From contig NZ_JAFCKH010000009.1 in NCBI RefSeq assembly GCF_018130505.1, positions 186,001 through 250,000 on the forward strand: a stretch of DNA of 64,000 bases, in the 5' to 3' direction. This DNA is from Bradyrhizobium tropiciagri. GTDB taxonomy: Bacteria > Pseudomonadota > Alphaproteobacteria > Rhizobiales > Xanthobacteraceae. The notes beneath the pieces were generated by a model. That model ran no database searches and was not told the origin of the DNA. It worked only from the letters and a program-made list of their open reading frames with translations. The stretch's first letter is position 1. Every line of letters starts with the position of its first letter. A program made the position numbers and the translations under genes. Shown here piece by piece: positions 33,554 to 42,736 of the stretch.

Positions 33554-34420
33554 ATGTCGGCTGAACTCTTCTCGGTATTCTATCAGTTCGCCGACGTCTT
33601 CGCGTTCCTGATCCTCTCGGCGGCGGGCCTTGCCATCGTGTTCGGCATGATGGGCGTCATCAACATGGCGCATGGCGAGTTCATCATGTGCGGCGCCTAC
33701 GTGACGGTCGGTCTGGTCAATCTCGGCGTGCCGCTTCCGATCGCGCAGATCCTCGCCGCTTTGACGGCGGGACTTATCGGCATCATCGTCGAATTCCTCG
33801 TCGTGCGGCGCTTCTACAAGCGACCGCTGGATTCCCTGCTTGCGACCTGGGGCCTCAGCCTGATCGTGACGCAGTCGATGCTGTTGATCGTCGGTTCCGC
33901 GGTGCGCGGCATCGGCACGCCCGAGGGAAGTTTTGCGATCGGCGAATACACCTTCTCGACCTATCGGCTTGTGTTGTTCGGCTGCGCGGTGGCGGTGCTC
34001 GCCGGGCTCTATATTATCTTCATGAAGACCCGCTTCGGGGTGATCGCGCGCGCGACGATGCAGAACGCCGCGATGGCGCGCGCACTGGGCGCGCGCACCG
34101 GGCGAATCTACTCCATCAGCTTCGGCATCGGGACGGCGCTCGCAGGGCTGTGCGGGGCGCTTTATGCCCCGACCATGACGCTGATCCCGACCATGGGCGC
34201 GACCTTCGTCGTCGAGAGCTTCGTGACCGTCGTGATCGGAGGGGCGAATGTGCTGCTTGGGACGGCGCCCGCCGCGGTGTTCCTGGCGATGATCCGGATG
34301 GCATTGAATGCGAGTTACGGCCAGATCATCGGTCAGATCGGTATGCTTGTTGCCGTCATTCTGATCGTCCGTGTCCTGCCTGAAGGACTATCCAGCGTAC
34401 TGGTTCGGCGTGGGCGCTAG
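33554..34420 (+). CDS. urtB: ABC transporter permease, UrtB/LivH type
   Basis: 288 residues with about eight membrane segments. It has the LivH-family core: AAGLAIVFGMMGVINMAHGEFIM near the N-terminus, VEFLVVRRFYKRPLDSLLATWGLSL, and the coupling-helix stretch MARALGARTGRIYSISFGIGTALAGLCGALYAP. It forms one half of the membrane channel. The symbol reflects the Urt-like gene order (binding protein, two permeases, two ATPases); the substrate may be an amide rather than urea. Confidence 0.88.
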   Translation: MSAELFSVFYQFADVFAFLILSAAGLAIVFGMMGVINMAHGEFIMCGAYVTVGLVNLGVPLPIAQILAALTAGLIGIIVEFLVVRRFYKRPLDSLLATWGLSLIVTQSMLLIVGSAVRGIGTPEGSFAIGEYTFSTYRLVLFGCAVAVLAGLYIIFMKTRFGVIARATMQNAAMARALGARTGRIYSISFGIGTALAGLCGALYAPTMTLIPTMGATFVVESFVTVVIGGANVLLGTAPAAVFLAMIRMALNASYGQIIGQIGMLVAVILIVRVLPEGLSSVLVRRGR

Positions 34421-34435
34421 ACAGGAATTCGCTTG

Positions 34436-35509
34436 ATGTTGAAATTGCTCGAAGGTCCACAGACACTCGGACGGGGAAAGGTCTTCTGGTCCTGTTTCCT
34501 CGCCGTGCTCGCGGGTGCGCTGATCTATCCGGCGTTTGCCGATTCCTACGACGTCGGCAACTTCTCCTACTTTCTGATCTGGATTTTCATGGCGCTCGGG
34601 CTGTGCCTGATGTGGGGCTATGGCGGCATGCTGTCGTTCGGCCAGACCCTGTTCTTCGGCATCGCCGGCTACGGCTACGGAGTGCTGGCGATCAACATGG
34701 GCGGCGGAACGGCGACGATCGCCGCGCTCGTCCTCTCGGTCTTCGTGGCTATGGTCGCGGCCGGAATTCTCGGTTACTTCATGATCTGGGGCGGCATCAG
34801 CGGCATCTTCTTCGGCATCGTCACGCTGTCGGCGACGCTCGTTCTCGCCTTCTTCCTCGGACAGACCGCGGGGCCGGAATGGCATATCGGCACAGCGCGG
34901 CTGAACGGCTTCAACGGCATGAAAGGCATGGACCCGCTCGCCGTCGGCGATTTCTATATCGAGGGCTCGGCGCTCTACTACGTCATGGTTGCGCTGATCG
35001 TGATCGTCTACATCGCACTGCGCATGCTGGTGAACTCGAGCGTCGGCAACGTGATCGTGGCGACGCGGGAAAATCCACAGCGCGCCGAGATGCTGGGCTA
35101 CGACGTCCGCAAGTATCAGCTTCTGACCTTCGTGGTCGGCAGCGGTCTCGCCGGCCTCAGTGGCGCGCTGTACACCTCCTGGGGGCAGTTCATTACGCCG
35201 TCGAGCATCGGCCTGCCGGCGGCGGCGATGCCGATCGTGTGGGTGGCGTTCTCTGGACGCAGCGATCTGACCGCGACGCTGGTCGGATCCTTCCTGTTGC
35301 TTTTCGGCTTCCAGACCATCACGATCTACAGCCAGCAGGCGGCGCTGGTGCTGATGGGCGCGCTATTGCTCGCAACGGTGATGCTGGCGCCGCAAGGTTT
35401 TGTGCTAGGCGTCGGCAGGCTGGTCGTCGATTGGTGGAGCAGGCGCCGTCGGCCTGACACTGGTCCCGCGCTGGCGGACGCCAGCCGTCTGCAATCGGAT
35501 GAGACCTGA
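34436..35509 (+). CDS. urtC: ABC transporter permease, UrtC/LivM type
   Basis: 357 residues from the ATG at 34436 (AGGA upstream; a TTG three bases earlier is in frame). Ten or so membrane segments. LivM-family signatures include LCLMWGYGGMLSFGQTLFFGIAGYGYG and RAEMLGYDVRKYQLLTFVVGSGLAGLSGALY. It pairs with the UrtB-like permease. It starts 15 bases after it and ends two bases before the first ATPase. Confidence 0.88.
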   Translation: MLKLLEGPQTLGRGKVFWSCFLAVLAGALIYPAFADSYDVGNFSYFLIWIFMALGLCLMWGYGGMLSFGQTLFFGIAGYGYGVLAINMGGGTATIAALVLSVFVAMVAAGILGYFMIWGGISGIFFGIVTLSATLVLAFFLGQTAGPEWHIGTARLNGFNGMKGMDPLAVGDFYIEGSALYYVMVALIVIVYIALRMLVNSSVGNVIVATRENPQRAEMLGYDVRKYQLLTFVVGSGLAGLSGALYTSWGQFITPSSIGLPAAAMPIVWVAFSGRSDLTATLVGSFLLLFGFQTITIYSQQAALVLMGALLLATVMLAPQGFVLGVGRLVVDWWSRRRRPDTGPALADASRLQSDET

Positions 35510-35511
35510 CC

Positions 35512-36231
35512 ATGCCGCTTGTCGATGTGCAGGGCGTATCCAAGCGTTTCGGCGGGTTGACCGCCGTCTCCGATGTCGATCTCACCGTCAACAGCGGGGA
35601 GGTGCACTGCCTGATCGGGCCCAACGGCGCCGGGAAGAGCACGCTGTTCAAGCTGATCGTCGGCCTCTATCCGCCGACCAAAGGCAGCATCTACTTCGAT
35701 ACGGTCGATATCACCAACGAGCGCCCCTATGCCCGCGTGCAGCGCGGCATGAGCATCAAGATGCAGGCGCCGAGCGTGTTCAAGGAACTGCCGGTGAGGC
35801 AGAACATCCAGATCGCGCTGCAGGAGCGGTTTTCAGGCCCGGAGCGCAGCGCCGAGGAGGATCGCCTGCTGACGCTGCTCAATCTGGCGCCGGACAGCGA
35901 CAAGCTTGCCGGAGCATTGTCGCATGGCCAGCAGCAATGGCTGGAGATCGGGATGGCGCTGGCGCTCAAGCCGCAGCTGCTGTTGCTCGACGAGCCGACG
36001 GCCGGCATGTCGCCGGAGGAAACCTTCAAGACCGGCGAGCTGATCAAGTCGTTCAACGCGGAGGGAATGACGGTTCTGGTCGTCGAGCACGACATGGCGT
36101 TCGTGCGCCAGGTCGCGCAGCGGGTGACCGTGCTGCATCTCGGCAAGATCTTTGCCCGCGGTAGCCTCGAAACGATTTTGCAGGACGAGAAGGTCGCGGA
36201 AATCTATTTGGGTAAGGCTCATGCCCACTGA
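35512..36231 (+). CDS. urtD: ABC transporter ATP-binding protein, UrtD type
   Basis: 239 residues. Walker A GPNGAGKST, ABC signature LSHGQQQWLEIGMAL, Walker B LLLLDEPTAGMSP, and switch His in VVEHDMAFV. The LSHGQ-x-QWLEIGM signature is characteristic of UrtD rather than LivG, which supports a urea/amide transporter. The gene overlaps the next ATPase by 11 bases. Confidence 0.9.
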   Translation: MPLVDVQGVSKRFGGLTAVSDVDLTVNSGEVHCLIGPNGAGKSTLFKLIVGLYPPTKGSIYFDTVDITNERPYARVQRGMSIKMQAPSVFKELPVRQNIQIALQERFSGPERSAEEDRLLTLLNLAPDSDKLAGALSHGQQQWLEIGMALALKPQLLLLDEPTAGMSPEETFKTGELIKSFNAEGMTVLVVEHDMAFVRQVAQRVTVLHLGKIFARGSLETILQDEKVAEIYLGKAHAH

Positions 36232-36931
36232 TCGGATGTTGGAGGTTTCGGGACTCTGGGCAGGCTACGGCGCAACGCCGATCCTGCAAGGCGTCAGCAT
36301 GCAGGTCGCACGGGGCGAGATCGTCGGCGTGATCGGCCGTAACGGCGTCGGTAAATCGACCCTGATGCGCTGCTTGATCGGACTGTTGCAGACCTGGCGC
36401 GGCACGATCACCTTCATGGACCGCGACGTCACCCAGCTCGAGGCCGATGCGCGGGCGCGTGCCGGCTTCGGCTACATCCCGCAGGGCCGCGACGTCTTTC
36501 CGCAATTGACCGTCGAGGAGAACCTGCAGGTCGGCGAACTGATCGGTGGCCCTGACGGCAAGAAGCCGCCGGAACTGGTCTACGAGTATTTTCCGCGACT
36601 GAAAGAGCGGCGGCGACAGGCCGCCGGCACCATGTCGGGCGGCGAGCAGCAGCAGCTCGCCATCGGGCGCGCGCTGATCGGCAATCCGGCGCTGATGATC
36701 CTGGACGAGCCGTCCGAGGGCATTCAGCCGTCGATCGTGCAGCATATCTGCGAGGCGCTGAAATCATTCAGGGACGAACTCGGCACCACGATCATCTTCG
36801 TCGAGCAGAATCTCGATACCATCCTGGCGATCGCCGAGCGCTGCTACATCATGGAGAAGGGTAAGATCACGCGATCGCTGGCGGGCGAGCAGGTCGACGC
36901 CGACAACGTCCGCGCCCAGCTCTTGTTGTGA
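36221..36931 (+). CDS. urtE: ABC transporter ATP-binding protein, UrtE type
   Basis: 236 residues from the ATG at 36221. Walker A GRNGVGKST, signature MSGGEQQQLAIGRAL, Walker B LMILDEPSEGIQPSIV; the E-G-I-Q-P-S motif is typical of UrtE. An upstream in-frame ATG at 36152 would lie inside urtD and adds an Arg-rich stretch, so it is rejected. The gene completes the five-part transporter. Confidence 0.9.
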   Translation: MPTDRMLEVSGLWAGYGATPILQGVSMQVARGEIVGVIGRNGVGKSTLMRCLIGLLQTWRGTITFMDRDVTQLEADARARAGFGYIPQGRDVFPQLTVEENLQVGELIGGPDGKKPPELVYEYFPRLKERRRQAAGTMSGGEQQQLAIGRALIGNPALMILDEPSEGIQPSIVQHICEALKSFRDELGTTIIFVEQNLDTILAIAERCYIMEKGKITRSLAGEQVDADNVRAQLLL

Positions 36932-36996
36932 AGTGCGCGGCGGCACGCCGCGAATTGATACGTTCCTGCAATCAATGATGATGGAGGAGGTCGAAC

Positions 36997-37758
36997 ATGG
37001 ATCTAGGACTCAAAGGTGCAAGAGTTCTCGTCACGGGCAGCACCAAGGGGATCGGACGGGCGATCGCCGACACCTTCGCCGCCGAAGGCGCCGATGTCGG
37101 CATCTGCGCGCGAAACCAGGCCGACGTCGAAGCCGCGGTCACCGCGATCAAGGCGAAGGGTGTTGCTGCGTTCGGCGCTGCGGTCGATGTCTCCAACGGC
37201 CCGGCGCTCAAGGCATGGGTCGGCGACATGGCAGCGAAGCTCGGTGGTATCGATGTCGTCGTCGCCAATGTCAGCGCGCTGTCGATCGGACAGGATGAGG
37301 AGAGCTGGGAGAAGGAGTTCTCGACCGACATGATGGGCACGGTGCGCCTCGTCACTGCCGCGATGCCCTATCTGGAAAAGAGCAAGGCTGCCGCGATCGT
37401 CACCATCTCCAGCGTGTCGGGCCGCGAGGTCGACTTTGCAAGCGGTCCCTACGGGACGTTCAAGGCCGCCATCATCCATTACACGCAGGGCCTCGCCTAC
37501 CAGCTCGCTGGCAAGGGCATCCGCGCCAACTCGGTCTCGCCCGGCAACACCTATTTCGAGGGTGGCGTCTGGAACACGATCAAGGACGGCAATCCCGAAT
37601 TGTACAAGACCGCCCTGGCGATGAACCCGACCGGGCGCATGGGCACGCCGCAGGAAATGGCGAACGCCGCCGTGTTCCTGGCCAGCAAGGCCGCGAGCTT
37701 CATCACGGGAACGAACCTCGTGGTGGACGGCGCCTTGACCCGCGGGGTGCAGTTCTAG
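36997..37758 (+). CDS. Short-chain dehydrogenase/reductase
   Basis: 253 residues, classical SDR: nucleotide motif TGSTKGIGRAIA near residue 12, an N-V-S-A strand in place of NNAG, catalytic Ser in TISSVSG, and Tyr/Lys in YGTFK. Arg in the CARNQ region after the second strand suggests NADP is possible. The substrate is unknown; it may act on a carbonyl released from amide breakdown. It lies 65 bases after urtE on the same strand and is likely in the same operon. Confidence 0.88.
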   Translation: MDLGLKGARVLVTGSTKGIGRAIADTFAAEGADVGICARNQADVEAAVTAIKAKGVAAFGAAVDVSNGPALKAWVGDMAAKLGGIDVVVANVSALSIGQDEESWEKEFSTDMMGTVRLVTAAMPYLEKSKAAAIVTISSVSGREVDFASGPYGTFKAAIIHYTQGLAYQLAGKGIRANSVSPGNTYFEGGVWNTIKDGNPELYKTALAMNPTGRMGTPQEMANAAVFLASKAASFITGTNLVVDGALTRGVQF

Positions 37759-37841
37759 GCGCCTCAAACCGCGAAGCAACCAGACTGCGCCGCCCGCGGC
37801 GCCGGTCAGCAAGACCATTTCCGATAACAGCAGGGCGCCAG

Positions 37842-39245
37842 ATGTCAGCGGATCCATTGCACTACAAGTCGATCACCGAAATCTCGCAGTTGTTCCGTCG
37901 TGGCGAGCTGCTGTCGTCGGAAGTGACGGCCGCGATCCTGAGCCGGATCGCAAAGCTGGATGGCAAGTTCCATGGCTACGCGACGGTCCTTGCCGAGCGG
38001 GCCATGACGCAGGCGGAGCGCTGCGACGACGAGATCGCCAAGGGCATCTGGCGCGGCCCGCTGCACGGCGTTCCGATCGGGCTGAAGGATCTCTGCTACA
38101 CGACGTTCGCGCCGACCGCGGGCGGCACCACGATCCACGCCAACTTCGTGCCGTCCTTCAATGCAACGATTGTCGATCGGCTCGAGCGCGCCGGCGCTGT
38201 CACGCTCGGCAAGCTCAAGATGACGGAGGGCGCCTATACCAGCCATCATCCCGAAGTCCAGGCGCCGCTCAATCCATGGAACACCGATTATTGGGTCGGC
38301 TCTTCGTCGAGCGGCTCCGGCGTGGCGACCTCGGCCGGCCTCTGCTACGGCTCGATCGGCAGCGACACCGGCGGCTCGATCAGGTTCCCGTCGGCGACCT
38401 GCGGATTGACCGGGATCAAGCCGACCTGGGGGCGCGTGAGCCGCTACGGTGTCTTTCCGTTGGCCGACTCGCTCGATCATGTCGGGCCGATGTGTCGGAG
38501 CGCAGCCGATGCGGCAGCCATGCTCGGCGTCATTGCGGGCGCCGATGTCAACGATCCGACGGCCTTGCAGGCGTCGGTGCCGAACTATCTGGCCGGAATC
38601 GGGGACGGTATCCGGGGCTTACGGATCGGGGTCGATCGTAGGTACACCCAGGAGGGGATCGATCCCCAGGTGGTGAGCGCCTTGAAGGAGGCCGAACGCG
38701 CGCTCGCCGATCTCGGCGCGGACATTCGCGAGGTCAGGTTCCCGGCTTACGAAAAGCTCGTCAGCATGTGGATTGCGATGTGCTCGATCGAGACCGCGGA
38801 GGCGCATCTGGAAACCTATCCGTCGCGCAAGTCGGAATATGGTCCCGATCTCGCGCAACTGATCGAGCAGGGCAGGTCGATGAGCGGCGTCGAGATCGCC
38901 GCCATCCACCACGAGCGGCTCAAGTTCAGCGGCAGCCTGGCGGCGTTGTTCGGCGATATCGACCTGCTGCTCATCCCCACGATGCCCGTGCCGATCCCGT
39001 CGCTCACGAAGATGAGCGAATACGGCGCCGATCCGAACGTGCTGCTCAGTATCCTGCGCTTCACCGCAGTGTTCGACTTTTCGGGCAGTCCGACCATCAC
39101 GCTGCCGAATGGCATGGCTTCGGACCATATGCCTTTGAGTATGCAGCTGGTCGGCCCGCATCTGTCCGAAGAAGTGCTTGCCCGGGCGGGCCACGCCTTC
39201 CAGTCAGTGACGGATTGGCATACGCGGCGCGCGCTCGACGAATGA
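37842..39245 (+). CDS. Amidase (amidase-signature family), second copy
   Basis: 467 residues, collinear with the first amidase without gaps over the first 180 positions: Lys82 (GLKDLCY), SSSSGSG at 154-160, Ser179 (GSDTGGSIRFPS). The two are clearly paralogues but differ in the pocket region after the lysine (TFAPTAGG versus VKGAPAAHG), suggesting different amide preferences. It is the last gene of the amide operon and ends 22 bases from the convergent ABC ATPase gene. Confidence 0.9.
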   Translation: MSADPLHYKSITEISQLFRRGELLSSEVTAAILSRIAKLDGKFHGYATVLAERAMTQAERCDDEIAKGIWRGPLHGVPIGLKDLCYTTFAPTAGGTTIHANFVPSFNATIVDRLERAGAVTLGKLKMTEGAYTSHHPEVQAPLNPWNTDYWVGSSSSGSGVATSAGLCYGSIGSDTGGSIRFPSATCGLTGIKPTWGRVSRYGVFPLADSLDHVGPMCRSAADAAAMLGVIAGADVNDPTALQASVPNYLAGIGDGIRGLRIGVDRRYTQEGIDPQVVSALKEAERALADLGADIREVRFPAYEKLVSMWIAMCSIETAEAHLETYPSRKSEYGPDLAQLIEQGRSMSGVEIAAIHHERLKFSGSLAALFGDIDLLLIPTMPVPIPSLTKMSEYGADPNVLLSILRFTAVFDFSGSPTITLPNGMASDHMPLSMQLVGPHLSEEVLARAGHAFQSVTDWHTRRALDE

Positions 39246-39267
39246 AGGGCGTTGTTGCAGTCGGTCT

Positions 39268-40053
39268 TCAAACTTCTTCAGCGACCTTGAGAGCTTCGGT
39301 GCGGATCTCTTCGACGAGGCGTTCCTTCAACCTGACGAACTCGGGCGTCGTCTTGACCTTGTAGGAACGCGGGTGCGGCAGATCGACGGCGATCTCCGCC
39401 TTGATGCGGCCGGGACGCGCGCTCATCACGATGACGCGGCTGCCGAGGAAGATTGCCTCCTCGATGTCATGCGTCACGAACAGCACGGTCTTCTGGTCGC
39501 GCTCCCAGATGTCGAGCAGCATCTCCTGCATCAACGCCCGAGTTTGATTGTCGAGCGCGCCGAAGGGCTCGTCGAGGAGAAGAATCTTCGGGTCATTGGC
39601 CAGCGCGCGGGCGATCGCCGTGCGCTGCTGCATGCCGCCGGAGAGCTGTTTCGGCCAGTGATTTTCAAATCCAGACAGCCCGACCTGCCGGATGAAGGCA
39701 TCGGCGATCCTGTGCCGCTCCGCCTGCGCAGTGCCGCGCTCGCGCAGGCCGAATGCGATGTTCTCCCGCACGGTGAGCCAGGGAAACAGCGTATAGGACT
39801 GGAACACCATGCCGCGGTCGGCGCCAGGGCCGGTGACCTCGCGTCCGTCGAGCGTCACACGGCCGCTGGTCGGCCGGTCGAGCCCGGCAACGATCCGGAG
39901 CAGGGTGGATTTTCCGCAGCCGGAAGGGCCGAGAATGGTGACGAAGTCGTTGTCGCCGACATCGAGGCTCGTCGGCTCGAGCGCGCGCGTGGGGGCGTGG
40001 CCGGCGCGCGCGGGAAAGGTTCGCGAAACCTGGTCGATCCTGAGCACGGTCAT
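39268..40053 (-). CDS. ABC transporter ATP-binding protein, SsuB/TauB type
   Basis: 261 residues from the ATG at 40053, overlapping the permease stop by four bases. Walker [10 protein letters not shown], signature [15 protein letters not shown], Walker [12 protein letters not shown], and switch His in [10 protein letters not shown]. Subfamily features fit nitrate/sulphonate/taurine/pyrimidine-type importers. Last gene of the hutF-hutC-transporter strand. Confidence 0.9.
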   Translation of the reverse strand: MTVLRIDQVSRTFPARAGHAPTRALEPTSLDVGDNDFVTILGPSGCGKSTLLRIVAGLDRPTSGRVTLDGREVTGPGADRGMVFQSYTLFPWLTVRENIAFGLRERGTAQAERHRIADAFIRQVGLSGFENHWPKQLSGGMQQRTAIARALANDPKILLLDEPFGALDNQTRALMQEMLLDIWERDQKTVLFVTHDIEEAIFLGSRVIVMSARPGRIKAEIAVDLPHPRSYKVKTTPEFVRLKERLVEEIRTEALKVAEEV

Positions 40054-40823
40054 GCGAGCTTCCACGGAAACAGCCAGGCGTTGAAGGCCTTGAACAGGAA
40101 GTCGGAGACGAGGCCGATCAAGCCGATGACGATGATGCCGAAGATGATCTGGCCGGTGTTGAGCAGCGCCTGGCTATCGGTGATCATATGTCCGATGCCC
40201 GACGACGAGCCGATCAACTCGGCCACGATGACATAGGTCCATGCCCAGCCCAGCACCAGGCGGAGGATCTCCGCGATCTCGGGCGCCGCGGAGGGCAGCA
40301 GCACGCGGCGGATGATGCCGCGGTCGCGGGCGCCGAGCGTATAGGCGGCTTCCACCAGATCGCGGCGCGTGCCGCCGACGGTCACCGCCACCATCAGGAT
40401 GATCTGGAACACCGCGCCGATGAAGATCACGAGCAGCTTTTGCAGTTCCCCGATGCCCGCCCACAGGATCAGCAGCGGGATGAAAGCGGATGCCGGCAGA
40501 TAGCGCGCGAACGAGACGAAGGGTTCGAGGAAGGCCTCGACCGGTTTGTAGGCGCCCATCAGCACACCGAGCGGCACCGCGATCACGGCGGCAAGCGCAA
40601 AGCCGCCGAGGACGCGCCAGATCGTCATGCCGATATCGAACAGAAAGCCGTGCTTGGTGAGCAGGTCGAAGCCTTCCTGCACCATGGTCAGCGGATTGGC
40701 GAGGAACGTCTTCGACACGTAGCCGCCAAATGTCGCCCATGACCACACGGCGACAAACAGCACGAAGAAAGCGAGACCATAGGCCGCGCGCTGCTTCGAC
40801 GTCACTTGATCCAGCGGACGCAT
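40050..40823 (-). CDS. ABC transporter permease, SsuC/TauC type
   Basis: 257 residues from the ATG at 40823. BPD_transp_1 permease with six membrane segments and the EAA-type loop RRDLVEAAYTLGARDRGIIRRVLLPSAAPEI. It partners the ATPase at 39268 and the binding protein at 40897. Confidence 0.9.
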   Translation of the reverse strand: MRPLDQVTSKQRAAYGLAFFVLFVAVWSWATFGGYVSKTFLANPLTMVQEGFDLLTKHGFLFDIGMTIWRVLGGFALAAVIAVPLGVLMGAYKPVEAFLEPFVSFARYLPASAFIPLLILWAGIGELQKLLVIFIGAVFQIILMVAVTVGGTRRDLVEAAYTLGARDRGIIRRVLLPSAAPEIAEILRLVLGWAWTYVIVAELIGSSSGIGHMITDSQALLNTGQIIFGIIVIGLIGLVSDFLFKAFNAWLFPWKLA

Positions 40824-40896
40824 CACGAACTCTGTGCAGATGGATTGACGCGCCGGTCCAGCTGTGACGCTGGACCGGGCGGGCTGGACGGCAACA

Positions 40897-41841
40897 TCAC
40901 TTGATGAAGCTGGCGTCGTAAAGATCCTCGATCTTCGGCGCGGCCTTGATGATGCCGACCTCGAGCAAGAGCTCCGCCGCGTCTTTGTTGAAGGCGAGGA
41001 ATTCGCCGGCGAAGAACTTCTGGCTCGCGGCCTTGTCCTGCCAGCGGAGATATTTTGCCGAGTTGCCGAACTGCTCGCCGGACTGCTTCACGTCCGCGCC
41101 CATGATCTCGTAGGCCTTGGCCTGGTCCTTCGCGATCATGTCTAGCGCCTCGAAATAGCTGTTGGCGAGCGCCTGGGCCGCCTTCGGATTGTCGGTCAGG
41201 AATTTCGGCGTGCAGCCGAACGTGTCCATCACCATCGGATAGTCGAGCGTGGTTGCGATGATCTTGCCCTTGTCCGGGGCGTTGCGCACGGTCGACAGGT
41301 AGGGCTCGTAGGTCATCGCGGCATCGTTCTGGCCGGATACGAACGCCTGCGCCGCGGCGGCCGGCTCAAGGTTCACGACGGTGACATCCTTTACCGACAG
41401 ACCGTTCTTCTTGAGCATCCAGGCCAGCGCGAAATAGGGCGAAGTGCCCGGCGCGGATGCCGCGACAGTCTTGCCCTTCAGGTCCTTGATCGTGGCGACG
41501 TCATTGCGCACCGCCATGCCGTCGGCGCCGTAGCTCTTGTCGAGCTGGAAGATCTGCTTGGCGGCAACGCCGTTGGCGTTCCAGGAGATCCAGGTCTCGA
41601 CCGTCGTTGCCGCGCACTGGATGTCGCCCGAGGCGATCGCCAGATGCCGGTCCTTCTGCGGAATCTTCTTCAGCGTGACGTCGAGGCCGTTCTTCTTGAA
41701 GATGCCGGCCTCCTTGGCGAGCGTGAGCGGCGCAAAGCCGGTCCATCCTGAGATGCCGACGCCGACCTTCACGTCATCGGCAAACGCCGTGGTGGACGCG
41801 AGCAAAGTGAGGATTGCGGGAAATGCTTTCAATGAACGCAT
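40897..41841 (-). CDS. ABC transporter substrate-binding protein, NMT1/SsuA-like
   Basis: 314 residues with a clear signal peptide (MRSLKAFPAILTLLASTTAFA). Type II periplasmic-binding fold of the NMT1/SsuA/TauA class: WTGFAPLTLAKEAGIFKKNGLDV at the N-terminus, KGKTVAASAPGTSPYFALAWML in the middle. The ligand is not readable. Because the gene follows hutF-hutC on the same strand, histidine, urocanate or another imidazole compound is a fair guess. A 151-base gap to hutC may hold a second promoter. Confidence 0.88.
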   Translation of the reverse strand: MRSLKAFPAILTLLASTTAFADDVKVGVGISGWTGFAPLTLAKEAGIFKKNGLDVTLKKIPQKDRHLAIASGDIQCAATTVETWISWNANGVAAKQIFQLDKSYGADGMAVRNDVATIKDLKGKTVAASAPGTSPYFALAWMLKKNGLSVKDVTVVNLEPAAAAQAFVSGQNDAAMTYEPYLSTVRNAPDKGKIIATTLDYPMVMDTFGCTPKFLTDNPKAAQALANSYFEALDMIAKDQAKAYEIMGADVKQSGEQFGNSAKYLRWQDKAASQKFFAGEFLAFNKDAAELLLEVGIIKAAPKIEDLYDASFIK

Positions 41842-41992
41842 GCTTGTACCCCTTGCCAGATGATGGATTGAAACCTGTCGATCTCGATACGTCAGTCGCG
41901 ACGGATTGCCGCACAGCGCCAGTGAGCCGGATCGCGTCCTTCGACGCGTTGTCCGGATTGTTGCATGAATTGTGCCGCCTGGAACATCGTCC

Positions 41993-42736
41993 TCAACTCC
42001 CCCTGAAGCGGGCTACCAGGCGGTGCGTCTCGCCCGGATAGTGCAACCGGACCGCCGTCAGTGTGCGAGCGCTGCGCCAGGTGTAGCGGTCGATCACGAG
42101 ACAGGGCGCGCCGACCGCGATGTCGAGCGCTTCGGCCGTGCGATCATCCGCGACGACGGCGCTGATTGTGTGCTCGGCTTCGGTCCACGGGACATGGTGA
42201 AGCAGCCATGATCCCGGCGGCTCCTTGGCGAAGTCGGCCGTCGCGGCCTCCGGCACCGTGGCGAGGTCGATCAGCCTGTCCTCGACCGCGAACGGGACGT
42301 TGTCGGCGCTATGGCGGCAGGCGATCGCAACCACCTTGCCGGCCTTGTCCGCGCCGAGCCGGGCGCGGTCGGCCGCCGTCGCGGCGCGGCGCTTGCAATG
42401 GATCAGCTGATAGCCATAGCTGCGGCCGAGCGCGGTGATCTCGGCCCGAATATCGGCGATCTTCAGTACCGCTGACAGATGCTGCGGGCGGCGCACGAAC
42501 GTACCCGCGCGCCGCCGGCGCTCGATCAGGCCGGCTTGAGCCAGCTCCGACAGTGCCTTGTTCACCGTCATGCGCGCGCAGTGGTAACGCGCCATCAACT
42601 GATGCTCGGAGGGAATGCGGTGGCCCGGCGGCCATTCGCCGGTCAGGATCCGCCGCTCGATGTCGAGCCGGATTCGCCTGTAGAGCGTCGGCTTGCTCGC
42701 CGCATCCGGCCTCCCGCGATAGAGGATGCGGCTCAT
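41993..42736 (-). CDS. hutC: Histidine utilisation repressor HutC (GntR family)
   Basis: 247 residues. An N-terminal GntR winged helix (PTLYRRIRLDIERRILTGEWPPGHRIPSEHQLM, followed by MTVNKALSELAQAGLIERRRRAGTFV) and a C-terminal UTRA effector domain. HutC represses hut operons and is released by urocanate. It overlaps the hutF stop by four bases. The 20-bp palindrome at 44125-44144 is its likely operator, making it autoregulatory. Confidence 0.93.
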   Translation of the reverse strand: MSRILYRGRPDAASKPTLYRRIRLDIERRILTGEWPPGHRIPSEHQLMARYHCARMTVNKALSELAQAGLIERRRRAGTFVRRPQHLSAVLKIADIRAEITALGRSYGYQLIHCKRRAATAADRARLGADKAGKVVAIACRHSADNVPFAVEDRLIDLATVPEAATADFAKEPPGSWLLHHVPWTEAEHTISAVVADDRTAEALDIAVGAPCLVIDRYTWRSARTLTAVRLHYPGETHRLVARFRGS

